Both the position numbers and the translations under genes were made by a program. Below are positions 11,070 to 23,297 of a stretch of DNA of 64,000 bases, piece after piece (position 1 is the first letter of the stretch; each line of letters opens with the position of its first letter). Source of the DNA: Hericium rajendrae (lineage: Eukaryota > Basidiomycota > Agaricomycetes > Russulales > Hericiaceae). The notes beneath the pieces are model-generated. The model was not told where the DNA came from. It searched no databases and saw only the letters and a program-made list of their open reading frames with translations. The DNA lies in the NCBI GenBank assembly GCA_033439255.1, contig CM065890.1, forward strand, positions 1,054,001-1,118,000. The letters run 5' to 3'.

Positions 11070-12341
11070 ATGGACGATGAACCGCTCTTCGCCGAGCTGC
11101 CAGAATGGTCAGACGTGACGCCAATCCCACAATACGAGGGCATTACGCCGCTCGCGCCCATCTTCTACAGCGCTGAATGTCCGTAGCTCCTGCGTCGAGT
11201 TGTGAAGCGCGCTGACCACGATCAATCCCCATCCTAATCACGACCCTCCCACATCTGTACGTGCAGATAAGGATGCGACGGACTACTTCCGCGGCATCGT
11301 CAAGACGGGCGAGAAGAGTGAGCGGGTGCTGCGTCTGACGGAACGCGTCATCCGCCTGAATCCCGCACACTACTCTGCGTGGTATTCACCTTCCCCTGCT
11401 CTCCAGATGACCATGATGATGACCCGTCGATCCTAGGCAATATCGCTACCAGACGCTGATCGCGATCGGCACGCCGCTCAGGGATGAGCTAGCGCTCACG
11501 AGCGAGCTCTCGAAGGCGTTCCTCAAGACGTACCAGGTCTGGCACCACCGGCGACTACTGCTCCTCGCGTTGAACGACCCGCTGGACGAGCTCAAGTTCG
11601 TGGAGGAGGCGCTCGCGGTCGATGCGAAGAACTACCACACGTGGAGCTACCGCCAGTGGCTGCTTGCGCATTTTAACCGCGACGACATGTGGGTGGGCGA
11701 ACTTGCGTTCGTGGAGCGGTTGTTGGAGAAGGATCTGAGGAATAATTCGGCGTGGCACCATCGGTTCTTTGTGGTGTTTGAGAGGGGCAGCGAGTCTGGG
11801 GAAGAAGTTGTAAAGAACGAGCTTTCGTGAGTGAATCTGTGCTCAGTCCGTGTTTCAAAGCAGTGATGGATCGCATCGTAGGTTCGCGAAGGAGAATATC
11901 TCAGTTGCTTCTAACAATGCGTCGGCGTGGAACTATCTGCGCGGCATTCTTGACCACAAACGCATCCCGTATTCGACGCAAGCTTCCTTCGTCAAGCCTT
12001 ACACTAGAACATCGGCATCCGGTCAGGAGGACGTTGTGGATCTCGAAGACCCGCTCCCATCGAAGGATGCAGAGCTGCCAGCCGCAGCTGCTATCGAGTT
12101 CCTGGCGGATATCTACGAGACACTGGGAAAGAGCGGGCTACCCAACGCGACTGAGGTTTGTATCTGTCCTCCTCGTTGGAGATACTCGGACTGACTTGAC
12201 CGCAGCTCTGGAAATCACTGGCTAATGAACATGACACCATCCGGAAGAAGTACGTCGTCCTGTTGGGCCATATTCTCGATATTGAGACTCTTGTTCAGGT
12301 ATTGGGAATATCGCATCAAGGAAGCATGCCAGAATGCTTGA
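11070..12341 (+). CDS. RAM2: Protein farnesyltransferase/geranylgeranyltransferase type I alpha subunit
   Basis: This is the shared alpha subunit of cytosolic farnesyltransferase and geranylgeranyltransferase I, which prenylates CaaX proteins such as Ras, Rho and mating pheromones. At least five PPTA repeats are visible in order: YSAWQYRYQTL, YQVWHHRRLLL, YHTWSYRQWLL, NSAWHHRFFVV and ASAWNYLRGIL. The N terminus carries the family-typical WSDVTPIPQ and YKDATDYFRG. The ATG at 11070 is the only one that gives the conserved start. The last exon is defined by an intron after IRKK and encodes YWEYRIKEACQNA. Five short introns fit in phase. The length, about 340 residues, is normal for the family. 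Confidence 0.95.
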
Positions 12342-12857
12342 GGAGATCCGCGGTGACTGAAATCAATTGTACTTCTTATCTTCGCTGTATCTCTTCTTTT
12401 TCTTTGTTCTATGTGTATATTTTCAATGGCATACAAGCAAGTCTTGCACAGAATTCTTCGTGTCTATGTAGTAAGTTATAGTTGGACTCTGGAGGACTCA
12501 GCTTTCTATGGAGTGAGCGCTGTCCGGCAGCTTTAGTACTCTCGGATCGCCCACTAGATCCGGGGTCGAAATTACCTGATATCTAGTCTGATCGACAGAT
12601 GATCGTCTCGGTGAAGTTGACGACGTTCACCGTATCTTGTGAAGATGCGACGTGCGACGTTTTGGCCTCGCATGTGCACTAGAGCAACACCTATGCTGAC
12701 ATGGGCGTAAATTGAATAAGCGGTTGATGTGCTATGCGGAAAAGCACAAGACCGTACACGTCGCTCTCAGTGTGCCGTCGCCATCGAGTCAGGTCACGGC
12801 GCTTTGAGTTTGGCTGAAAGTCATGCTCTCATCGTGCGGAAGATCGTTTGCTTGACC
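12342..12857. other. Intergenic, RAM2 3' flank and decarboxylase promoter
   Basis: The left half is AT-rich, probably 3' UTR. The right half is the 5' flank of the decarboxylase gene. No coding exon, tRNA or repeat is seen. Confidence 0.5.
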
Positions 12858-14961
12858 ATGGATATCGAACAGTGAGTGTAACCTAGCATTTCTTAGACTC
12901 GTCTGAGTCGTCATGACTGATGCGAGCGCGACTGCCGCTTAGGTTTCGCAAAGCAGGCTACCAAGCCATCGATCGCATTTGCGACTACTATTACTCTCTG
13001 CGAGAGAAGCCCGTCGTATCCCAGGTCGAGCCAGGCTATTTACGAAAGGCACTGCCTGGTAGGTCTCATAGACCCAATAATAGTGTTTTTTTGTCCTCGG
13101 CCAGGGCTCTGGCTGACTTTAACTTTACCCAGATGCTGCTCCGGTAAAGGGAGAAGAATGGCAGGGCATAGCAGACGACTATCAGAAGCTCATTATCCCT
13201 GGTTTGCATCTTCCCTTTTCTTCTTTATATACGACCCTCAGCCCTTTCTATGACGGCGTCCAGGTTTGACTCATTGGCAGCATCCGCGCTTTTTTGCATA
13301 CTTCCCGACAGCCTCCACGTTCGAGGGTCTGCTCGGTGATATCTATTCCAGCAGCACATGCAATCCGGGCTTCAATGTGTGTGTCTCCCCCCTTATATCC
13401 TCGAAGACCATGTCGCTGACGCAGTCTTAGTGGTTTGCGAGCCCGGCATGCACGGAACTCGAGTCCGTCGTGATGGACTGGGCCGCGAAGATGTTCGGCC
13501 TGGACAGAGTCTTTCATAACATCTCAGAGATTGGCGGTGGTGTAATCCAGGCAAGCTTGCACTCAGCACCATCCCTAATCTTCCCGTCCCCTTATTTTAT
13601 ACTATATCCAGACGACGGCTTCAGACTCGGCCTTGACCGCCATCGTCGCCGCACGCGCCCGATACACCACAGCGAACCCCGGCGTCCCGCTCGAATCGCT
13701 AGTCATCTACGTGACCAGCCAGACACACTCCTTTGGCAAGAAAGCGGCGCTCATACTCGGCCTGCGCGTGCGCGCCATCGACGTCGACGAGGACGTGCGC
13801 GCCGGATGGGGTTTAGATGGCGCCAAGCTGCGGCGGTCCATCGAGGAGGACCGGGGCGCTGGCTTGCATCCGTTCATTCTGGGTTGGTTCATTTCGCTTG
13901 GTTCTGCCGCGTTGCTGAGCATTTGTGTTAGTGGCTACTGTTGGAACGACCAGCACTGGCGCAATTGACCGTATCGCTGATTTGGGAGCGACGAGTGAGT
14001 GGTCAATACAACACTTCCCGTAGAGCACCGCTCAAATGGTTTGGTATTGCAGTCAAGGAGAATTTCCCGTCCCTGTGGCTGCACGTTGATGCCGCCTGGG
14101 CGGGCGTGACGCTGTCCTGCCCAGAGCATCGGGAGAAGGCACAACTAGCGGGCATCAACGAATACGCAGACAGTCTCTGCGTCAACTTCCATAAGGTCCG
14201 CGCAACGCGTCCATCGTAAACTGCCCTCCTGATACACTCTTTTCACGCTGTGCAGTGGGGCTTGACGAATTTTGACTGCTCTGCACTTTGGGTCCGCGAT
14301 CGCGGGCTGCTGGTGAACGCGCTGGACGTGACGCCGGAATACCTGCGCACTAAACACGGAGACGCGGGTATGTGAATAATTTCGGCTTACATTCACCACC
14401 TGCCGTGCTGAGCTGGCTTGCCGTTTTCGTTTTAGGCACGGTCATAGATTACAGAAACTGGCACCTGTCGCTCGGCCGTCGGTTCCGCTCGCTGAAGATC
14501 TGGTTCGTCCTGCGGAGCTTCGGCATCGAGGGATTCCAGTCCTACATTCGGCAGGTACGTCTTCCGCATCATCCGTCGATACACGCAGCTTACGCCCCGT
14601 CCAGTGCATCGCCTTGAGCGACGTTTTTGTGAAGTACATCCAAGAATCCGACATATTCGACTTCGTCGCGCCCCCGTCCTTCGCGTTGACTGTCTTCCGC
14701 ATCGCGCCCGCGTCAGAGCCAAACGCCGATCTCGCGCAGCTGAATGACCTGAATCGCGCGTTCCATGAGGCGCTTGATAGCCACCACGCTGAGCTGGTGT
14801 TGACGCAGACTGAAGTTGGAGGCGTGTTCTGTATACGGCTGGCTGTTGGGGCTGCTCGGACGGAAGAGAGGGACATCGTGCAGGCATGGACTATTATCAA
14901 GGGAGTGGCAGAGGAGGTTTTGGTAAGATGGAAGGATGGGAAGCTGGAGCCTAAGAACTGA
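12858..14961 (+). CDS. Aromatic L-amino acid decarboxylase (PLP, group II)
   Basis: This is a pyridoxal-phosphate enzyme that decarboxylates aromatic amino acids such as L-tryptophan, L-tyrosine or L-DOPA to amines. The first exon is only 14 nt (12858..12871, MDIEQ), then [16 protein letters not shown], as in animal DDC. Key sites visible are the cofactor-stacking His in [11 protein letters not shown], the PLP-pyridine Asp in HVDAAWAG, and the Schiff-base Lys in [16 protein letters not shown]. It also has HPRFFAYFP and [13 protein letters not shown] near the substrate pocket and [12 protein letters not shown]. About ten introns keep the frame, and the length near 490 residues matches the family. 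Exact substrate cannot be read from sequence; basidiomycete relatives include characterised tryptophan decarboxylases. It converges on HOM6, with only 149 bp between the two stop codons. Confidence 0.95.
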
Positions 14962-15110
14962 AATTTATTGCTGTAGAAATGAGGGTTGTACTGTATAATC
15001 TACAGTGTCCGGTAGCTTTTGTGGTTATTAGGAGGATAGATCTGACATTGGATTTACACACTCTAGAACTACAACTACGTCTTCGTCATCCTCGTCCACT
15101 TTGTTTTGGA

Positions 15111-16366
15111 TTACACAAGCTTGAGCATGTCGCTCATCACGCCCATAGCAGTTACAGCGGCTCCAGCACCTGCGCCTTGAATGATCAGGGGCCGTGCGCC
15201 ATATCGCTTGGTGTGGAACATGATGATGTTGTCGGAGCCTCCGAGGGAGGTCGCAAATGGATGGGTATCGGGATATCTGGAACCGTCAATTTTAGACGGG
15301 AAACTCTGAATTACGCATAGCTGGTACACACTTTTCCAGGTCGGCCTTGATATGGCCGTTCTGCACATCTATGACACCAACGAAGCGGAGGACCTTCTTT
15401 TCCTTTGCAGCCTCGGCCCTGATCTGATCGAAGTGCCCATCGAATTCGGGAAGACGCGAGATGAATTCGTCCCCAGTTGCGACGGCCTTCAGGGCCTCGG
15501 GGACAAGAGACGTGGTCGTGACTGACTTGTACCCGTCAGGGAGTGCAGATCGGAGGGAAGGGATGAGACGCGACAGGATGGTCAGTTTCCGGGCGACATC
15601 TGCGCCGTTTAGGTCGTCCGCTGGATGAGGCTCCTGCAATAACAGTCAGAGCAGCACAAGCTTTTGAATCAGATAAACTGACCGTATATCCCTTCTCTCG
15701 TGCCACCTTCACAACAGATGAAAAGCTCGGTCCGTCGGCTTTACCTGTCGAGAACTCGTTGAAGATATAGCTCATCGTGCCGGAGAAGACACCCTCAATC
15801 TTTGTCACCTGTTCATGCTGTTAGCCAATGCGGAAGCACACCGATCGTTTACAGAGACTCACCGTGTCGCCAGTACCAATCAGATCCTTCAACGTCGAGA
15901 TGATAGGCAATCCCGCGCCGACAGTAGCCTCGTTCAAGAACTTAGCTCCGCTCTCCAGGCTCGCTTCAACTATCCGCTCATACAGCGAAAGCTCCCCTGA
16001 GTATGCCTTCTTGTTCGGCGTGATGACATCAAGACCCGCCTTCAGGAAATCGGGGTAGAGCGCCGCGACGTCGTCGGACGAGGTATTATCCACGACGACA
16101 ACATGCGAGCCGCGCTTGACCGACGCCGCCAAATCCGGGATGACGTCCGACAGGCTCAGCTTCGGGCTCGAGGTCTTTAGGAGACTCTTCCAGTCGCCAT
16201 TCGGAAAGCAGATGCCGTCCGGCGAGAAGATGGTCGTTTTGGACGAGGAGATGAGGACGACGCGGAAGGGGTGCGGCGACTCGAGGACTTGTTCTAGGAA
16301 TTCGCTACCGACGAGGCCGACGCCGATGACGGCGACGTCGATGGGTTTGACCTTGTCGTTTGGCAT
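15111..16366 (-). CDS. HOM6: Homoserine dehydrogenase
   Basis: This catalyses NAD(P)H-dependent reduction of aspartate semialdehyde to homoserine, the branch point to threonine and methionine. The ATG at 16366 gives [20 protein letters not shown], with the Rossmann GxGxxG turn. [12 protein letters not shown] and [12 protein letters not shown] are the NADP/catalytic region. [14 protein letters not shown] and [16 protein letters not shown] carry the homoserine dehydrogenase signature with the catalytic Asp and Lys. The C-terminal exon encodes [18 protein letters not shown] and ends in MSDMLKLV. There is no aspartokinase or ACT domain, as usual for fungal HOM6. Four exons join in phase; the last intron uses the acceptor GAG just before TTTCCC, since the CAG two bases earlier breaks the frame. 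Length is about 370 residues. Confidence 0.95.
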
Positions 16367-16955
16367 GTCGGAGGGGTTATGGACGAATCGTCTGTGAAGC
16401 CTGAGTGAACGAGAGTTGATACAAGTCCTTGGCAATTGCAGTGACCGTTGTCTCTGCAAATTGACGGGACAACTTCGCAATACGGATAGCATGATCAGAG
16501 TGTCCAAATCCGATAATCCCTATACCGAGGCCTGGCAAGGCCGAAAGCCGCTCCGACATCTTGGAAGGATATCTCGAGTGTTGTATCGTCGTCCATGTAT
16601 TGGATGGTATACAGTGATGCAATGGTGAGTCGGCGTACAAGAGCAAAAATGAAATGTGATGGAGCACTTGATCGAGCAACATATCCCGGACGTCCACAGG
16701 ACATTTAATCATGTTGCTTGGTTGGATCACGACAGTGTCCATGAGTTCACGCCGCAATGAGCAGATCATAAGTTCCAAGGATTCCAAGATCATGCAGTAC
16801 AGTGTGTCTACAGACGCTGCATTATAATACACTGCCCATGTTCCAGGGCAAACCATAGAGCCGTATGTAGGTATCGTTTAATCATCTAATCATAAGTAGT
16901 GCATCCAGAACAACGTGGGTGTATGCGTTATAAATACCATTGATAGGCATGAAGC
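16367..16955. other. Intergenic, HOM6 promoter and 3' flank of membrane WD40 gene
   Basis: This holds the HOM6 5' flank on the left and the 3' flank of the next minus-strand gene on the right. Open frames here are short, overlap on both strands and lack family features. No RNA gene or repeat is seen. Confidence 0.5.
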
Positions 16956-19900
16956 TCATGATGGGAACGATCCCAGTGCCTGCGGCTCCGTGAACGCGAT
17001 TGTCCGTCTTGACGGCGGCCCATGATCTTCTGTCGACTCCCCTCGATGCGAGATGTTATCGAAGTCCTGCTGATTCGGGCTGTCCGTGCGGTACTCCGTC
17101 TCCAAGTACGCACTCGACCTATTCGTGAGCGGCGTGATTGTCCCGTGGTGCGAGCTGCGCTGGGAGGCGTCTGGTGGTGCACCAAGAGTTGGCGGCGACG
17201 TCCAGATGCGTACGGCACCGTCGTGGCTGCCCGTCGCGAACATGAAGGGGTCTGCGGCGGGGTTCCAAGCGATGCAGGTGAGGTCGCCGCCGAGTGCTTG
17301 CGCGCGGACGTGGTGCAGCAGCGAGGCGGATTCGCGGTCCCAGATGTGTATGTCTCCCGCTGCAGAGCATGTCATCATCCACGGGATACGGCTTTTCGGA
17401 GTGAAACTGACCTTTGCCGGCACAGAGTACGATCTGATCGTCTTTGCCTCCGAAGTAGCTTGGGCCCGCGAAGTCGACAGGGAATTTTGGCATGTAGGTA
17501 TGCCGCAACGATAAGCGCGAGGTCACGCTTGATTCACCTTTTCCTCTGTCCCTAACCATTTCCAGCTTCCATAATTGTGGTGGAGCCTACTGCTATTCAG
17601 CCGAAATATCGCTAGTATCAGGAGGATGTCTTGCCTTGAACTCGTAGCTGACTAGAGCTACGTCATGGTTCCGTGCCAGAGTTATATCCCGAATGTCATG
17701 GAGAACCGGAACTTGGCTATCAGGAACCAGTGAGTACACTATCGATTGCACACATTTTTAGAGACAATGTACTTCTCGATTTCCTTCTTGTCCAAACTGT
17801 ATGCTGTTCACGACGTCGGTATAGTTGAGTGCTTGTCAAAAGATAAGAGACCGACCTATGATCTGCTTCTCAGCTCGGCATTTGCTTGGCTGAAATCCGT
17901 CTTGCGAAGATAATAATGTGCCGACGCCGAGCATGCGCTGGCCATCTCGCGTAGCGGTGACGTCGAGGATCGTAAGACGTTCGAAGCTGTACTTGTCAAG
18001 AACCTGTAGACCACATGAGACAATAGTCGATTAGGCAAGGCATGATACATACCTTGCCAGTTAGATCCTAGAAAGCACCCGTCAGATCGGTATAAAAGCA
18101 GTCTCGATGATGCAAACATACCAATTTAACGACGTCGCCACCTTCCACAGACATGAACGCTGCGTCATACATACCGTTAGATACCCTATCAAGTAGCACT
18201 CCAAATGAACACACCTTCGCCGCCCGGAAGCCAGCAGATGGACTGCACCAATTTCGGCCGGTCGATCGTCTTGGTGCACACACCGGCCTGGGACACACAA
18301 ACGAAGCAAACGAAATATCGGTCAGACACTGCTTTGATCGACCGCGCTCTGCAATGCATGGCGTGTGGTTCTTCAACCCACCTCCGTCCACACTTTGATG
18401 GCACGGGTCAGCTTGGTGAGGAGCATGTTGCCGCTCGGCGACCTGAGAAAGAGCTCGTAGTCAGCATTTTGCGGGTGGACGTAACGAGGAACACGCACCA
18501 AGCTACTTGGCTTACGAACCCGGCAGGGTGAGCGAGTGTTCGATGATGTGTGAATGGATCCTGATAATGACGACACAGTGTTGGCGAACAGCACCACGCT
18601 CAAACATCAGACCACTCACACCGACGTGGAAAATCACAGAGGTCCTGTCCCAACTGCACCGACATCATGAGCATCATCCGCCATCGCATTCTACAAACAC
18701 GCACCTCGATGTCGCCAAGAACTTACCATTCGGCGAGAACTGCAGGTGCCGCACCAGCGCCGTATGCGCCTCGATATCCATCGTCGCCTGCAAATGCTTC
18801 AGCTTCGGCACGAGATTCGCCACGCGGCTCGTGCGCATCGGGATCGCGACGCCCTGCGTCTCTCGCCGTCCCCCGCCCGGGCTCGACAGCGCGGACGACA
18901 GCGTGCGCTGGCGGCGCGCATTCGTCATCGAGCCCGCGCCCGCACGCATCATCATCACGCTGCGCACCGCGTTGCGCAGGCGCGTGCGCCCGGGCGACGG
19001 CACTTCGGACACAGGCCCGGGGCTCGTCGGGCTGCTCGCGACGCTCGGCACGCGCGCGTGGCCCTTCTCCGAGAGCGCAAAGTCGCTCGTGCTCGCGAGC
19101 GTCGGCGATTTGGGCTCGAGCCCGGAGGTCGCGTGCGTGCCGTCGGAGCCGCGGCGTCCGCGCAGGGATGTGAGCACGGATTCGGGCGCGAGGCCGGGCG
19201 AGAATGCGCTGGGGAGCGAGTTCTCGGACGAGGACGGGCCGAGCGCGTCGAGCGAGGGGCGCGAGGAGAAGAGGTTCGTGAGCGTCGAGCTGGCATTCAC
19301 GGCTGCGCTGCGCGTATGGGCGAAGAGCGAGATGATGCGCTGGGAGAGGTCGGCAGTCTTGTCGACGAGCCAGGGCAGAGGCGGAATGCCCATGAGTTTG
19401 TCCCAGAAGTCGTCGAGCGAGTCTTCGAGCCATTTCTTGCCCTTGTGACGGCTGAAGACCCAGCGTTCGGAGGCGAACCAGGTTGACACGGCTGCGAGAC
19501 CGAAGGAGCTGAATGCGGTGAAGACTGTGGTGATGGTCGAGACGACGTAGTTCTGGAGCAAATCATTAAACAAATCGCGATGAGGGAGACAAGCTGCGCA
19601 CGACTAACCTGCTTGGACGAATACGCGAACAGGACAAGGCCGACTGAGAAGCACGCGACGGACAACACCAGGAAGACGAGAGGGGAGCGCTTGATCCAGA
19701 TCAGGACCCACCATGGCACGCGATGCCCCGGCGACCGGCTGCAGACAGTCAGATGTTCAACCCGCTCAACTAACAAACAAAGCACTCACTACATCGCCTG
19801 TTTCCAAGTCAGTCCAAGCAGACTGTTCACGGCTGCCGCGATGCTGAATACCATGGAGGTGAACCAGAACGCATTCACACTGTCCGACAGAGGCGTGCCC

Positions 19901-21331
19901 GTCATGTCGAAGGAGTACTGCAGCGTTGTCGCCGTGACGGCGGAGAAGAAGGTCGCGACTGTAGATAGATTAAGCAGATTGCTCGCGCCATGCTTCTGGG
20001 CGAAGCGGATTGTGGGGACACCTGCAGATACACGGGATGATTCAGCACAGGCTGTGTAACCAGAAGGTTGGGAAGCAGACCGATCTCAATGAACATGGAG
20101 AGCGATGACGTGATGGACTCAATGTGCTCTCCCATTTCGGAGGTAAGGTCATGCAGGTATCGTTGTACAGCTGGGTATCGGAATTGTCCTGCACCACGCG
20201 GCGACTGAGATTAGCTATGAACTCAGACCGTGAACCACCCTACAATGTTAAGACTCACCTTCATACGTTTTGAGGCATGATGCCCAATACTGCGTACCAA
20301 TGAATCCAGGATTCTTATGAGTTACATAGAACCACACACCTTCAGATCTCCCTCAAACGCAATTATCGACGCGTTAACACCTTCATCCGTGAACTCAGGA
20401 AACTCGTTCAAGCAATGCAGGAACGTTACTACCTCCCGCGCAAACCAGCCCAACTGCGCCGGGAAGTCCTCCGGATCGAGGTCCCCGACAATGAGCGGGC
20501 GGCGCACATGCGGAGGGGCCTTCGAGCGCGCGCGCTTGCGCGAGCGGGGCCCAATGTTCGGCGAGACGATCGATTCTTTCGGCTGATGCGAGACCTTGCG
20601 GGGGAATAGGTCGGCTGCGTTTTCGCGGAAGAGGTAGGCTATTTGCGTGAGGCGCTCGCGCAGATGGAAGGCGGAGGAGAGGATGCCGACGGAACTTCCG
20701 AGCTGCCGGGCAGCGTTGGAGAAGTTACGAAGCTGCCAGAAGATGAGTTGTGCTTTGAGGCGCAAGACGGCAGAGTACACACCTCTTTGTCGAGATTATT
20801 TACTCTCCTGAGGTGCCGTCGTGTTAGCATACATTACGAGCCGAATGGAAATGGCACATACCTTTGAAATCTGTTCCAAGATTCAGCGCCGACTTTCTGA
20901 AGATGCTCGTCGACCGTTGCTATATTTACACCGTCAGCATCCTGACCTCTGTCCCTCTGCGAACCACTCACGGACGTCTCGATCATCCTCAAAACTAGGC
21001 TGCAAACTCAGATCTTATCCACCGCATATAGTCAGCCTTACGCCACGTCGCTTTACCACAGGACTAGACCACATACCCAATTCCGTTCCCATACTCTCGT
21101 CCTTGCTCAGCTCGTTCAGAGCATCGAGCAGCGTCATCAATGTTTGTCGTCGTCGCGTATTCCCGCCATGCAATTCAGCGCTACGCAGACCAGCGCTGGC
21201 AGGCGCATCGGCGCCCACGGTGTTCAGGTCATTTGGATAAGTGGGCGTGAATCCAATTGGATTCACTGTAGATTCATGCTGGGTCAGACATCCAGCCCAC
21301 TCCGATACGGTGATCACTCACTCTGGGGCAT
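16956..21331 (-). CDS. Membrane-anchored WD40-repeat protein, function unknown
   Basis: A large multi-exon gene of roughly 1,050-1,150 residues. It starts with a 10-nt exon (MPQ plus one base at 21331, donor GTGAGT). A soluble N-terminal part follows with MTLLDALNELSKDESMGTEL and NRFQRRVNNLDKE. Between about 20060 and 19480 come four hydrophobic segments: TVATFFSAVTATTLQ, FWFTSMVFSIAAAVNSLLG, PLVFLVLSVACFSVGLVLF and TITTVFTAFSSFGLAAVS. A Ser-rich low-complexity region (about 18850-19300) leads into WD40 repeats, the first being HTALVRHLQFSPNGKFLATS. Further blades carry IKVWTEV, SICWLPGGEGVF and, near the end, GDIHIWD and ATGSHDGAVRIWT. The last membrane segment and the first WD repeat lie in one uninterrupted exon, so the fusion is real. 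The WD part resembles fungal WDR26/Gid7-like propellers, but I would not assign a function. More than fifteen introns are implied; some small exons remain approximate. Confidence 0.8.
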
Positions 21332-23297
21332 TAGAGAAAGAGACTGCTATGGGGGCGTAGAGTAGTCGTACTAATCGTCTTCCCTCGCGATAGAATTAGC
21401 TTGAACGGGGTAAGCGAAGAGTTATATTTGGACGACAACGGCGCTCGATGATGGCACGCTTGCAAGATAGACGTGATATGTCGTTGAATGCGGGTTTTCG
21501 TAATTAAGCGTGGCGCAGGACAATGGAATTCGACAAAGATGAAGGGGAGAAAGACAAGAGTGAGGCGGAATGACACACGAAAGCTTGGACCGCGGTGCGC
21601 GAGCAAGTTGGGGCGAGGTGTAATAACCGGTTGCTGAGATCTGTCAATCGAAGCCGGAGTGACGGCCTTCGCCCCCTGGGGAACCACTAGATTACAGGGC
21701 GGCCTCGAGGCAGGCTAGGGCCCTTAAGTCTGCCGTATGGCCTAATACAAGGATCTACATCAACTTTTACGATTGTGGGCAATTAGAAAGAGACGCGACG
21801 CGTTTGTTGACGCGTCTCGGGACGCGACAGTCTTCCCGACCTTGGCATCCTTCGACTCTATTGCATACGGATATGAGGCGGTACTTTCGATGCATAGCTT
21901 GGTATCTTCCGGGGGCGCTTAAGGTCTCCGGACGACGGAGACCCACTTCCCGCCGGCTGTTGCGGCTTGTTAGGAACTTTATGATCTCCGGCCGCGAGCG
22001 CCTCGCTCATGCGGCATGTCGCGACCCTGCTCCGCGAACGTGGACGCTTTATGGGTGGAAATACTCGTTCTATTGCTGCGGCTTTGACAAACAAAGAGCT
22101 ACTTTTGCTCAACAAGTCGAGTGTAGAAAGGCAGTGGTGACTAGAAGAAGAGAAGAGAAACGGAATTCCTGGATCCTACTGAATGTGGTCCTCGTGACTC
22201 TAACTACGGCCTCTCGTGACCTTGTCAAATCGCATGCGTCATCAACACGCGCGTCGCGTCGACGCGTCTCGAGCGTCCAGATCTACCAGCACCAAGGAAT
22301 CAGGCCTGCAGGAATCAGGAAGACGACGCTTCGGACGGCCGATCGTCCATCGATGCGTTCATCTGACTGAAACCTTGCCGCTGTTAACCAAATGAACGCC
22401 AATAGGCTATGTATGTGCACGTACTCAGTGAGCCGGCCCGCTTAACGGTAATGACAAACACGCCAGACACGCCGATATCCACGAAGGAGACACCTGGCAA
22501 AGATATAGGTGTGCCACAAGCTTGCAGTCGATCGTGTCGGCACACCATGCTCAGCACGCATGATGCACCTAATCAAATAGCACAAGCCCACGTCATTGCA
22601 CCGATCGTGTCTAGTGCCCTCTCGATATGATATCCTCTCTGAGACCGCGCAGATCGTGCAGAGAACTGAAGCTGCTGCGAATCGCCTCGAGGAAATCGCC
22701 AGGCTGTGATATTCGCAGCATCTAGACGCCCCATTACGTTGGCAGGAAGACGAAGACTCTGCAACAAGTACGCGGTAATTGACAAGAAGAGGAAGACATT
22801 ACGAGGTCGGATGAAAGCGTCCCAAGGCACGATGTTTGAGTAATCATCTACTCTGTGTTAGGGGGACGGGTTACGAGGCGGCAAGAAGAGGAAGACCTTG
22901 CGACATGAAATTCGTATGCCCGCGGACAGGCTGACCAAGGCTGGACCTGGCCGACACACTCAACGATGGCTTCACGATAGGTAAAACGGCACAGCGGGTA
23001 GTATAATTAATGAACAACGAAAGTATGTTCGGGAATGCGATAAATACGTAGCTCGCATGGACGAACAAGGAATGTATGCTGCCCGTCACAAGGCGAACCA
23101 AGAAAATGGGTGGTAACAAGTACTCAAACAACCATGTGTGTGCCGTCTGATGTGTGCCGTCTGACGAATACAATCACGCTGCGGCGGCGGTAGATATCCA
23201 CGTAGATGTACCCAACCTGCCAAATCCGCAGGGGTGTATCCTGAGTTTCCAAGATATGTACAGGCGCCGCAAAGGGGTATCGCGACATGCGTATGGC
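21332..23297. other. Gene-poor gap containing a small inverted-repeat element
   Basis: About 2 kb without a supportable gene. It contains the promoter of the membrane WD40 gene on the left, the inverted-repeat element at 21792-22260 (listed separately) and the 3' flank of the UBE3D-like gene on the right. In that flank a 14-nt unit (TGTGTGCCGTCTGA) is directly duplicated near 23138-23165. The open frames here, the longest about 188 codons, have no recognisable content. Confidence 0.5.
21792..22260. repeat. Short element bounded by imperfect terminal inverted repeats (MITE-like)
   Basis: A 19-nt sequence at 21792-21810, GACGCGACGCGTTTGTTGA, recurs inverted at 22242-22260 with 17 of 19 bases matching. 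The interval is 469 bp, in the size range of miniature inverted-repeat elements. Both ends are followed in direct orientation by GACGCGTCTCG (21809 and 22261). Inside is a perfect hairpin, GGTCTCCG at 21923-21930 paired with CGGAGACC at 21936-21943. No target-site duplication is obvious and no transposase is encoded. The ACGCGT strings are also MluI cell-cycle boxes, so a paired regulatory site is the alternative reading. Confidence 0.45.

Noticed and set aside
18507-19448. 313-codon plus-strand frame
   Set aside because: It is antisense to the Ser-rich and first WD40 exon of the membrane WD40 gene; GC-rich coding sequence opens shadow frames on the other strand.
21804-22370. 188-codon plus-strand frame across the inverted-repeat element
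   Set aside because: Arg/Ser-rich with no transposase motif; composition follows from the CGCG-rich DNA.
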